Source: Paracoccaceae bacterium
GTDB taxonomy: Bacteria > Pseudomonadota > Alphaproteobacteria > Rhodobacterales > Rhodobacteraceae
NCBI GenBank assembly: GCA_030697175.1
Contig: JAUYQR010000005.1
Coordinates: forward strand, 303,157 to 367,156
Direction: 5' to 3'
DNA length: 64,000 nucleotides
Shown: positions 57,908-64,000 of the stretch, in pieces
How the letters are laid out: each line of letters opens with the position of its first letter
Numbering within the stretch: the stretch's first letter is position 1
Position numbers and translations under genes: made by a program
The notes under the pieces: model-generated
Databases searched by the model: none
What the model was told of the DNA's origin: nothing
What the model saw: the letters and a program-made list of their open reading frames with translations, nothing else

Positions 57908-58866
57908 GCCGAACCCACCTGCCGGTGGGCACCCACCCCCATCCTCTCCCCACGAGGGGGAAGGGAGCCTCCCTCCGCATTGGTGGGGGAAGGGTGGGGC
58001 CGGGAGTGAGCCGGGTCCGTCCCGAGGCGGCCGATGTGGCCGGCGGTGCGGCGGCCGCTGCAAAAGTCGGTGTCGGAGCAGACGAACATCCGCCCGCCCG
58101 CATCGTCGGTGATCACTTCGTCCAGATAACTGTGCTTGGCACCACAGAGGTCGCAGTCGTGCGGAGCCTTGGAGGCGTGAAACGGGTGGTCGTCGAAATC
58201 GAGGCTGACCACTTTGGTGAACGGGGGCAGGGCGTAGATGCGCTGTTCGCGGCCCGCGCCGAACAGCTGTATCGCGCAGTTGCCCGACAGTTTCGGATTG
58301 TCGAACCTGGGGATCGGCGAGGGGTCCATCACATAGCGCCCTTCCACCTTTACCGGATAGGCATAGGCGGTGGCGATCTGGCCGTGGCGGGCGATGTCTT
58401 CATACAGTTTGACGTGCATCAGGCCGTATTCCTCCAACTCGTGCATCTTGCGCGTCTCGGTCTCGCGCGGTTCCAGAAAGCGCAGGGGTTCGGGGATCGG
58501 CACCTGGTAGACGAGGATCTGGCCCTCGGTCAGGGGCGTTTCGGGGATGCGGTGGCGGGTCTGGATGATCGTCGCCTCGGTCGTGGCTTCGGTGACGGCA
58601 ACGCCTGCGGTGCGCTGGAAGAATTTTCGGATGCTGACCGCGTTGGTGGTATCGTCCGCGCCTTGGTCGATGACCTTCAGACGGTCTTCGGGCACCAGGC
58701 AGGCCGCAGTCACCTGCACCCCGCCGGTGCCCCAGCCGTAGGGCATCGGCATCTCGCGGCTGGCGAAGGGCACCTGATATCCCGGCACGGCGATGCCTTT
58801 CAGGATCGCGCGGCGGATCATGCGTTTGGTCTGTTCGTCGAGGTAGGCAAAGTTGTAGTCAGACAT
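57904..58866 (-). CDS. phnJ: C-P lyase radical SAM subunit PhnJ with C-terminal extension
   Basis: The 320-residue protein cleaves the carbon-phosphorus bond using SAM and a [4Fe-4S] cluster. Cys238, Cys241, Cys263 and Cys269 follow the CX2CX21CX5C pattern, and the glycyl-radical glycine is Gly29 in VPGYQVPF. E. coli PhnJ is 281 residues. Here about 36 extra residues follow LGTD and are encoded by a REP-like repeat (57907-58014), reading HPSPTNAEGGSLPP. The extension ends exactly at an ATGA overlap with phnK. The start MSDYNFAY (58866) is the usual PhnJ N terminus. Confidence 0.92.
   Translation of the reverse strand: MSDYNFAYLDEQTKRMIRRAILKGIAVPGYQVPFASREMPMPYGWGTGGVQVTAACLVPEDRLKVIDQGADDTTNAVSIRKFFQRTAGVAVTEATTEATIIQTRHRIPETPLTEGQILVYQVPIPEPLRFLEPRETETRKMHELEEYGLMHVKLYEDIARHGQIATAYAYPVKVEGRYVMDPSPIPRFDNPKLSGNCAIQLFGAGREQRIYALPPFTKVVSLDFDDHPFHASKAPHDCDLCGAKHSYLDEVITDDAGGRMFVCSDTDFCSGRRTAGHIGRLGTDPAHSRPHPSPTNAEGGSLPPRGERMGVGAHRQVGSA
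57907..58014. repeat. REP-like palindromic sequence captured as the 3' end of phnJ
   Basis: This stretch is pyrimidine/purine-asymmetric and contains short inverted repeats (for example GGGAG-C-CTCCC near 57962) of the kind CTCCCTCCGCATTGGTGGGG. Its style matches intergenic repeats of Rhodobacteraceae, yet it is in frame with phnJ and supplies its stop codon. Confidence 0.55.
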
Positions 58867-58894
58867 GGGAAGCCCCCGACGAAAGGAATACGGT

Positions 58895-59221
58895 GTGACG
58901 GCGAACGAATGGCTGATCGTGCTGATCCCGCTGGCGTTCTTTCTGGCCGTGGCCGGGTATGTCATCCGACGCGAGCGGCTGAAGGACCGGCGCCGGAAAT
59001 TGCTGTTCCGGGACGAAGGTGGCGGCTACGCCCAGGTCGAAATCGACGGCACGCCGGGACGGTCCGGCGGCGATCCGCGCGGCAGGTGGGATGCCAAGGT
59101 CGCGGTGGATGCGGATGGTGACGAGGGTGGAGACCGGGGTCATTCCGCGGCCTCCTGCATCGTCTGCGCCTCACGCCGCAGGCGCCGGACAAGCTCCAAC
59201 TCGGCCTGGAAATCGACGTAG
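58895..59221 (+). CDS. Possible small membrane protein, antisense between phnI and phnJ
   Basis: A 273-bp gap separates phnI and phnJ, an unusual break in a tight operon. On the opposite strand a GTG preceded by AAAGGA opens a 108-residue frame. It has one clear membrane helix (WLIVLIPLAFFLAVAGYVI) followed by a basic stretch (RRERLKDRRRK), with GC-rich third positions through about residue 85. The last 80 bp run into phnI antisense and are probably not meaningful. A real membrane-anchored protein is plausible; no family is recognised. Confidence 0.4.
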   Translation: MTANEWLIVLIPLAFFLAVAGYVIRRERLKDRRRKLLFRDEGGGYAQVEIDGTPGRSGGDPRGRWDAKVAVDADGDEGGDRGHSAASCIVCASRRRRRTSSNSAWKST

Positions 59222-60240
59222 TGCGGCAGTTTGATATGTTCCAGAAACCCGGTCGCCTGGATGTTGTCGCAGTGATAAAGGACGAATTCCTCGTCTTGCG
59301 CGGGGGCCCCGGTGTTGTCTTCGCCCAACTCGTTCCAGCGCAGGCTGCGGTCCACGAGGCTCATCGCGATGGCCTTGCGCTCGGTCTGGCCGAACACCAG
59401 ACCATAGCCGCGGGTGAACTGCGGCGGTTCGGTTTTCGAGCCTTTGAACTGGTTGACGGTTTCGCATTCGGTCACCTCGACCTCGCCGATCTCGACGGCG
59501 AAGCCAAGTTCGGGGATGTCGACCTCGACCGCGACACGGCCGATGCGCAGTTCGCCAACGAAGGCGTGGGTGCGGCCGTAGCCGCGCTGGGTGGAATAGG
59601 CCATCGACAGGACGAAGCCTTCGTCGCCACGCGTCAGGGCCTGCAGCCGCAAGGCGCGCGAGGCGGGCAGTTCAAGCGGTGCGCGCGTCAGGTCGATCGG
59701 GGTGGCATCGCTGGCGGCTGCCTCTTCGATCAGCCCGTCGCGGTTCAGAAAGCTGGCCACATGCGGAACCGGCTGGGTTGGGTTCGCATGTGCCACCGCT
59801 TCCTCCGGGGGAGGGGACAAGGGCGGTTCACCTTCAGCCATCAGCGCGAAATCGAGCAGGCGGTGCGTGTAGTCGAAGGTCGGGCCAAGCACCTGCCCGC
59901 CGGGAAGATCCTTGAAGGTCGCCGAAATCCGGCGGTCGAGGGTCATTTTCGCGGTATCAATCGGGTTCGAGGTGCCCAGGCGTGGCAGAGTGGTGCGATA
60001 GGCGCGGATCAGGAACACCGCCTCGATCAGGTCGCCGCGCGCCTGCTTGATCGCCAGCGCGGCCAGATCGGGATCGTAAAGCGAGCCTTCCGCCATCACC
60101 CGGTTCACCGCCAACCGCATCTGTTCGCGGATCTGGGCGACGGACAGTTCGGGCACGCCCCGATCGCCCCTGCGTTCCTCGGCCAGCCAGGCGTGAGCAT
60201 TGTCGATGGCGCGTTCGCCACCCTTGACTGCGACATACAT
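59140..60240 (-). CDS. phnI: C-P lyase subunit PhnI (nucleosidase)
   Basis: The 366-residue protein begins MYVAVKGGERAIDNAHAWLA, diagnostic for PhnI. It also has QIREQMRLAVNRVMAEGSLYD, FLIRAYRTTLPRL, FLNRDGLIE and HCDNIQATGFLEHIKLPHYVDFQAELELVRRLR. It forms methylphosphonyl-ribose triphosphate from ATP and phosphonate, with PhnG, H and L. The ATG overlaps the phnH stop (ATGA). Confidence 0.93.
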   Translation of the reverse strand: MYVAVKGGERAIDNAHAWLAEERRGDRGVPELSVAQIREQMRLAVNRVMAEGSLYDPDLAALAIKQARGDLIEAVFLIRAYRTTLPRLGTSNPIDTAKMTLDRRISATFKDLPGGQVLGPTFDYTHRLLDFALMAEGEPPLSPPPEEAVAHANPTQPVPHVASFLNRDGLIEEAAASDATPIDLTRAPLELPASRALRLQALTRGDEGFVLSMAYSTQRGYGRTHAFVGELRIGRVAVEVDIPELGFAVEIGEVEVTECETVNQFKGSKTEPPQFTRGYGLVFGQTERKAIAMSLVDRSLRWNELGEDNTGAPAQDEEFVLYHCDNIQATGFLEHIKLPHYVDFQAELELVRRLRREAQTMQEAAE

Positions 60241-60809
60241 CAGATCGCCTCCACTCGGGTAGATCGGGGCAGTCCGGCAAACCGGGCGCCGCAGGTGAAC
60301 AGGCAATCGAAGCCCAGCGGAAACTGCGCCCGGTTCGCGCGGAAGGCGGTGGTTTCAGGCAGGCTGAGCCAGGAAACTGTTTCAATCCCCGGTCCGGTCA
60401 GGCAGGCGCCGTGGGCGGCCAGACGGTCCACCTCGACGATCAGCGTGGCAGAACGGTCGGGATAATCGGGCGTGCCGATGCGAAAGTCGGTGACCGGCTG
60501 CAATGCATCCCAGGTGCCAAGGGCAAAATCGGCAGCCCCGGCCGCGACAAGGGGCGCGCCAATGTGAAACGCGATCCAGTTGCGCACCTCGGCGCAGTCT
60601 GCGGCACCGGCTAGGTGCAGCGGCGTGGTGGCATCGGCCAGCGTCAAAAGCGCCACTCCGGCCGCGACTGAAAGCGGCGGTGGTGGCGATGCGCCGGCGA
60701 CCAGGTGAATGGTGCCGGGCCGCGCCATTGCCTCGAGGATGGCGCGGAAGGCTTGCGCAGATTGCTGGGGCGCGGCGGTGAAACCGCCTGTGAGGCTGGC
60801 TGCCGTCAT
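60240..60809 (-). CDS. phnH: C-P lyase subunit PhnH
   Basis: The 189-residue protein has the PhnH pattern: FRAILEAMARPGTIHLV near the N terminus, ADATTPLHLAG, FHIGAPLVAAGAADFALG and GPGIETVSWLSLPE...ANRAQFPLGFDCLF. It is part of the PhnGHIJ core. It overlaps phnG at its start and phnI at its stop (both ATGA). Confidence 0.92.
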   Translation of the reverse strand: MTAASLTGGFTAAPQQSAQAFRAILEAMARPGTIHLVAGASPPPPLSVAAGVALLTLADATTPLHLAGAADCAEVRNWIAFHIGAPLVAAGAADFALGTWDALQPVTDFRIGTPDYPDRSATLIVEVDRLAAHGACLTGPGIETVSWLSLPETTAFRANRAQFPLGFDCLFTCGARFAGLPRSTRVEAI

Positions 60810-61249
60810 TTGTCTTCTCCGCGGACGAGGGTGAAGAAATCGACCTTTGTCGTTGCTGCACGGGTGGCGCGGGTTGCCGTGGCCACGGCCGCCTCTTTGG
60901 CAAGGACGTCCACGATTGCCGCTCCGGTTTCGGGGGCGGCGTCGGTCTGCATCAGAGCGTCGACAATGGCCGCGCGCGTCGCGTGGGCCTTGTCGCGGCC
61001 CTGCACCCAGGCGTGACCGACCGGGCCGGTGGACAATTGCACCGAGGCGCGCGTGACCGTCATTTCGCCAAGGTTGAACGCCTCGCCCGTGCCGCCGATA
61101 CGGCCCCGGACCATCACGGCGCCAACCTCTGGCGCGCGCAGGAAGCGGTGATCGGGCAGGGCGGGAAGCAATTGCGCCAGTCGCCCGGGCGCGGCTTTGG
61201 CCAGCACCGACATCCAGGTCTGGCGGTCTTTGGTCAGGGGCTCGGTCAT
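60806..61249 (-). CDS. phnG: C-P lyase subunit PhnG
   Basis: The 147-residue protein shows RQTWMSVLAKA at the N terminus, GAVMVRGRIGGTGEAFNLGEMTVTRASVQL, and GHAWVQGRDKAHATRAAIVDALMQ, all typical of PhnG. The ATG at 61249 is set by AGGA seven bases upstream. It is the first gene of the minus-strand phnGHIJKLN operon and is divergent from phnF. Confidence 0.92.
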   Translation of the reverse strand: MTEPLTKDRQTWMSVLAKAAPGRLAQLLPALPDHRFLRAPEVGAVMVRGRIGGTGEAFNLGEMTVTRASVQLSTGPVGHAWVQGRDKAHATRAAIVDALMQTDAAPETGAAIVDVLAKEAAVATATRATRAATTKVDFFTLVRGEDK

Positions 61250-61285
61250 CTGATCCTCAACAACTTGCGCACGTGCCTGCGGGCC

Positions 61286-61302
61286 TATACAACTAGACAA
61301 AT
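61286..61302. promoter_or_regulatory. Candidate PhnF operator in the phnG/phnF gap
   Basis: The 117-bp divergent gap contains TATACAACTAGACAAAT. HutC-subfamily GntR proteins bind AT-rich sites around a GTxTAGACxA-like core, and CTAGACA fits part of it. Dyad symmetry is imperfect, so this is tentative. Confidence 0.35.
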
Positions 61303-61366
61303 ACTACTGGCCGTGCCCCCAAGCGGCAATCGGAGAGTTGTGAATTTTTGGTGACAGGAACCTACC

Positions 61367-62068
61367 TTGGCAGTCTGGTCCGAGATCTCTGGCATGTTGC
61401 GCGACGAGATTGCCGGAGGGGCTTATCCTCCCGGGGCGCGCTTGCCGACCGAGGCCGTTCTGGCACAGCGGTTCGGCGTCAACCGCCACACCGTGCGGCG
61501 GGCGCTGGCGGACCTTGCGGGTCAGGGGCTCGTGCATGCGCGGCGGGGGGCGGGGGTTTTCGTGACCGCGCGTCCGACAGTGTATCCGCTGGGCCGGCGG
61601 GTGCGGTTTCATCAGATCATCGCGGCCGAGGGACGCACGCCGTCACGCCAGATCAGAAGCGTCGACACCCGCCCGGCGACGGCTGCCGAGGCGCTGGGGT
61701 TGGGGCTGGCGGCAGGGTCGCAGGTGCATGTCGTCGAGGGGGTGTCGCTGGCGGATGGCCAGCCTTTGGCCGCGTTCCGGTCAGTGTTTCCGGCAGCCAG
61801 ATTTCCCGACCTGCCCGCCGCGATCCGCTCGCACGGGTCGATCACCGAGGCGCTGCGGGCCTGCGGCTTGCCGGACTATACCCGCGCCGAGACCCGGTTG
61901 ACCGCGCAATCCGCGCCGGCGGTGCTGGCGCTGGCGTTGCAGGTGGCCGAAGGGTCGGCGGTGCTGCGGTCGGTCGCGGTCAATGTCGATGCGGGAGTCG
62001 TGCCGGTTGAACATGGCACGACCTGGTTTGCGGGCGAGCGGGTGACATTGACCGTGAGCCCGGACTAG
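61367..62068 (+). CDS. phnF: GntR/HutC-family repressor of the phn operon
   Basis: The 233-residue protein has a winged helix (VWSEISGMLRDEIAGGAYPPG...LAQRFGVNRHTVRRALADLAGQG, about 3-65) and a UTRA ligand domain (about 85-230) with SRQIRSVDTRPAT. The TTG at 61367 with AGGAACC upstream gives a complete first helix; an ATG 27 bp downstream would cut it. Divergence from phnG makes it the probable local repressor. Its stop overlaps the convergent acyltransferase gene by 4 bp. Confidence 0.85.
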   Translation: MAVWSEISGMLRDEIAGGAYPPGARLPTEAVLAQRFGVNRHTVRRALADLAGQGLVHARRGAGVFVTARPTVYPLGRRVRFHQIIAAEGRTPSRQIRSVDTRPATAAEALGLGLAAGSQVHVVEGVSLADGQPLAAFRSVFPAARFPDLPAAIRSHGSITEALRACGLPDYTRAETRLTAQSAPAVLALALQVAEGSAVLRSVAVNVDAGVVPVEHGTTWFAGERVTLTVSPD

Positions 62069-62742
62069 CCGCCGTAGACGTCGAGAAAGGCTTCGGCCTT
62101 CAGGGTGCGAAAATCGACGAGGGCGCGACGCAGGCGCGCGTGATCCCAGTCCCACCAGGCGAGGGCCAGCAGGCGGTCGATGACCGGTTGCGAAAAGCGG
62201 GCGCGCAGCGGCGTGGCGGGGCAGCCGGCGACGATCATGAAGGGGGCAACATCCTTGGTCACGACCGCGCCGGAGGCGACGATGGCGCCGGTGCCGACGG
62301 TGACCTCGGGTTTGATGATCGCGCCGTGGCCGATCCAGCAATCGGGGCCGAGGGTGGTGCGGCGGGCGGCGCGGGCGGCGAGGAAGTCGGCATCGTCGGG
62401 CGTGTCGGGCCAGTAGTTGGTTGAGCGGTAGAGGAAGTGGTGCTGGGCTGCGTGGGTGAACGGGTGGTCGGTGGGTCCGATCCGGGTCATCGCCGCGATG
62501 TTGGAAAAGCGGCCCACCGTGGTGTTGGCGATATCGGCAAAGCGGTCGCAGTAGGCATAGGCTTCGAAGGTGGAGTTGAGGACGCGCGACCCCTCGCCCA
62601 CCTCGGTCCAGGGGTCGAGACGGGAGGCCACAACCTGGGCCGTGGGGTGGATCGTCGGCCCGTCGGGCGAGAGGCGTGTCCCACCGTGGGACAGGGTTGT
62701 GGCGTGATGTTTTTCAATGGGTTGAGGGGCGGCGTTCAGCAT
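62065..62742 (-). CDS. Hexapeptide-repeat acyltransferase of the phosphonate locus
   Basis: The 225-residue protein has a left-handed beta-helix of hexapeptide repeats (about 30-190), with GHGAIIKPEVTVGTGAIVASGAVVTKDVAPFMIVAGCPATPLRARF. This resembles the phosphonate-metabolism acetyltransferase family seen in C-P lyase clusters. The ATG at 62742 has AGAGG seven bases upstream. The open frame continues far upstream, but that part is repeat-derived low-complexity sequence. A TGTCCCACCGTGGGACA palindrome lies within codons 17-22. The substrate is unknown. Confidence 0.82.
   Translation of the reverse strand: MLNAAPQPIEKHHATTLSHGGTRLSPDGPTIHPTAQVVASRLDPWTEVGEGSRVLNSTFEAYAYCDRFADIANTTVGRFSNIAAMTRIGPTDHPFTHAAQHHFLYRSTNYWPDTPDDADFLAARAARRTTLGPDCWIGHGAIIKPEVTVGTGAIVASGAVVTKDVAPFMIVAGCPATPLRARFSQPVIDRLLALAWWDWDHARLRRALVDFRTLKAEAFLDVYGG
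62677..62693. repeat. Second copy of the TGTCCCAC-N-GTGGGACA palindrome
   Basis: TGTCCCACCGTGGGACA is identical, except for the central base, to the terminator stem at 12009-12025. Here it is inside the start of a coding region, encoding LSHGGT, with no T-run. Confidence 0.85.
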
Positions 62743-62754
62743 TTCTTTACCTCT

Positions 62755-63067
62755 TGGCGCGGGAGTGGCGCGGTTCGCGGGGCCCGGAGGGGGCGTCGGC
62801 TGGAGGCGTTGGCGGGGGCGCTTCGCCCCCCCCCGCACCCCCAGAGAGTATTTCTGAAAAGAGCAAACCCCGGGGGTGGTGGGGGGACCGGGACGCGGCG
62901 GGTGCGTTTGCGGGCGGAGGGTCGGGGCTGGCCGAGACCGGGAAAGGTTGAGATGGGGGAAGGTGCACCTGCGTTGCGGGTGGGCAGGGCTTGGGTGTCC
63001 GGTGGCGGGCGACAGGGTGGCGCTGGAGGCAGGGGCGGGACCTGTGGTCTGGAAGCGGTGTCTTGAG
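62755..63067. other. GC-rich stretch without a credible gene
   Basis: The DNA has homopolymer runs of C and G (for example near 62829 and 62868-62890). Open frames are present in several phases, but none has family motifs or a ribosome-binding site. Confidence 0.5.
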
Positions 63068-63208
63068 GCGCGGTCGGGATGCGGTGTCTGGATGCGCGGT
63101 CGGGATGCGCGGTCGGGTTGCGCGGTCGGGTTGCGCGGTCGGGATGCGCGGTCGGGATGCGGTGTCTGGACGAGCGGTCTGGATGCGCGGTCGGGATGCG
63201 CGGTCGGG
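63068..63208. repeat. 13-nt minisatellite (about eleven units)
   Basis: The units GCGCGGTCGGGAT, GCGCGGTCGGGTT and GCGGTGTCTGGAT alternate without spacers. Thirteen is not a multiple of three, so no single peptide repeat is encoded across it, which argues against coding. It has no unique spacers and is not a CRISPR array. Confidence 0.9.
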
Positions 63209-63612
63209 CGGTGGCATTGGTGCCTGGTGGTCGAGCCAAGGCAGGGGGCGCGGCGGGAGGCAGCGGGCTGAGCCTTGGGAGGGGTGGGGTCACGGCGGAG
63301 CCCCGCAAAGGCAGGAGTGCGGCGCGGAGGGTTGGGCGGCAACTGCGTGGAGCGCAGGGACGGTGGCTGTCGGTTCGGGTTGGAGGTGGCCCGATCGGGG
63401 TTGAACGGGGGTTTCGCAGAGCATGGGTGGCCCAAGCTGCACCGGGGGGTGAAGGGGATTGGCCTGAGCGGGGCGAGAATGAGAGGGGTGGGCCTGAGTG
63501 GCGTGGGACGGAGCGGGCGGGCCTGAGTGGAGCTGGCCCGAGCGGGGCGGGCCGGAAGGGGGGCTGGAGAGGGGGTGCTTGAGAAGAGCGGGCTTGGGAG
63601 AAGCGGGCCTGA

Positions 63613-63757
63613 GAGGGGCGGGGGCTGGACAGGGGCGGGCTGGACAGGGGCGGGCTGGAGAGGGGCGGGCTGGAGAGGAGCGGGCTGGAGAGGGACGGGC
63701 TGGAGAGGGACGGGGGCTGGAGAGGGGCGGGGGCTGGAGAGGGGCGGGCCGGAAGGG
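63613..63757. repeat. 15-17-nt G-rich minisatellite
   Basis: Units of the type AGGGGCGGGCTGGAG (with GGGGGCTGG and GGGACGGG variants) are repeated about nine times. The unit length varies because of extra G's, indicating slippage. No coding function is apparent. Confidence 0.85.
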
Positions 63758-63817
63758 GGTTCGCCGGAGGTTAACTGGACCAGAAGGAACGCGCCCAAGG
63801 TGATCGCATCGGACAGG

Positions 63818-64000
63818 GACTGGCCCAAGCCGGACTGGCCCAAGCCGGACTGGCCCAAGCCGGACTGGCCCAAGCCGGACTGGCCCGAGTTGGACTGGCC
63901 GAAGTTGGACTGGCCGAAGTTGGACTGGCCCGAGTTGGACTGGCCCGAGTTGGACTGGCCCGAGTTGGACTGGCCCGAGTTGGACTGGCCCGAGTTGGAC
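63818..64000. repeat. 15-nt minisatellite, 12 units, continuing past the window
   Basis: There are four GACTGGCCCAAGCCG units, one GACTGGCCCGAGTTG, two GACTGGCCGAAGTTG and five more GACTGGCCCGAGTTG, with a partial unit at the edge. All three minus-strand frames stay open. One gives GLGQS, NFGQS and NSGQS pentapeptides, so it could be the end of a pentapeptide-repeat-like gene entering from the right, or simply a non-coding repeat. Confidence 0.92.

Noticed and set aside
62743..63873. Extension of the hexapeptide acyltransferase to a 602-residue protein
   Set aside because: The added N-terminal 377 residues come from repeats and GC runs with no domain, whereas ATG 62742 has a good AGAGG ribosome-binding site and gives the normal family length.
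63068..64000. CRISPR array
   Set aside because: Units are 13-17 nt, directly abutting, with no unique spacers and no cas genes nearby.

Overview
The window is high-GC DNA from an alphaproteobacterium, most likely Rhodobacteraceae (Rhodobacter/Tabrizicola/Gemmobacter-like). The reasons are the tightly overlapping ATGA operons, a DUF5765 membrane protein, a complete C-P lyase cluster and the ABC-rich catabolic content. This is an inference from gene style; no rRNA is present. Product names rest on motifs and family resemblance read by eye, with no database search.

Layout. (1) 1-9.8 kb: a plus-strand oligosaccharide operon with the end of a sugar-binding protein, two permeases, an ATPase, a GH2 beta-mannosidase, a sugar isomerase/epimerase, a Gfo/Idh/MocA oxidoreductase and a GH43 glycosidase. 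(2) 9.8-18.4 kb: a GntR/FCD regulator and class III aminotransferase sharing TTTGATCA operators, a DUF5765 protein, a glycosyltransferase, cysK, a large MscS channel and an AlaX-type editing protein. (3) 18.46-30.32 kb: an 11.8-kb element integrated in tRNA-Ser(GGA) and bounded by 17-bp direct repeats. It encodes an integrase, an AlpA/Xis-like protein, a complete head-and-packaging module (TerS, TerL, portal, protease-capsid fusion, gpW connector, DUF2190 cement) and a primase/helicase, but no tail, lysis or CI-like genes. This matches capsid-forming phage-inducible chromosomal islands (cf-PICIs) and is the most notable object here. (4) 30.3-32.8 kb: a scar zone with a gene broken by a 17-bp tandem duplication, an IS3 orfB, an orfA fragment and a LysR fragment.

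(5) 32.9-43.3 kb: a biuret-type nitrogen-scavenging cluster. A BMP-type ABC transporter, formamidase, biuret hydrolase, a second isochorismatase-fold hydrolase and a cupin lie on the minus strand. A LysR regulator and a divergent allophanate hydrolase complete it, and a shared GGTGCAAAAAA motif marks both promoter regions. (6) 43.4-44.3 kb: a decayed arsA. (7) 44.4-52.8 kb: a creatinine/creatine module with creatinase, convergent creatininase, a LysR regulator, a spermidine/putrescine-type ABC transporter and a GlxA-type AraC regulator. Regions 5 and 7 together would let the cell use nitrogen-rich waste compounds as N sources.

(8) 53-62.7 kb: an AbrB-family membrane protein and a complete carbon-phosphorus lyase locus (phnM, DUF1045, phnN, phnL, phnK, phnJ, phnI, phnH, phnG, divergent phnF, and a hexapeptide acyltransferase). 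PhnJ carries an unusual C-terminal extension encoded by a REP-like sequence. (9) 62.75-64 kb: no credible gene; a run of different minisatellites (13-nt and 15-nt units) that continues off the window.
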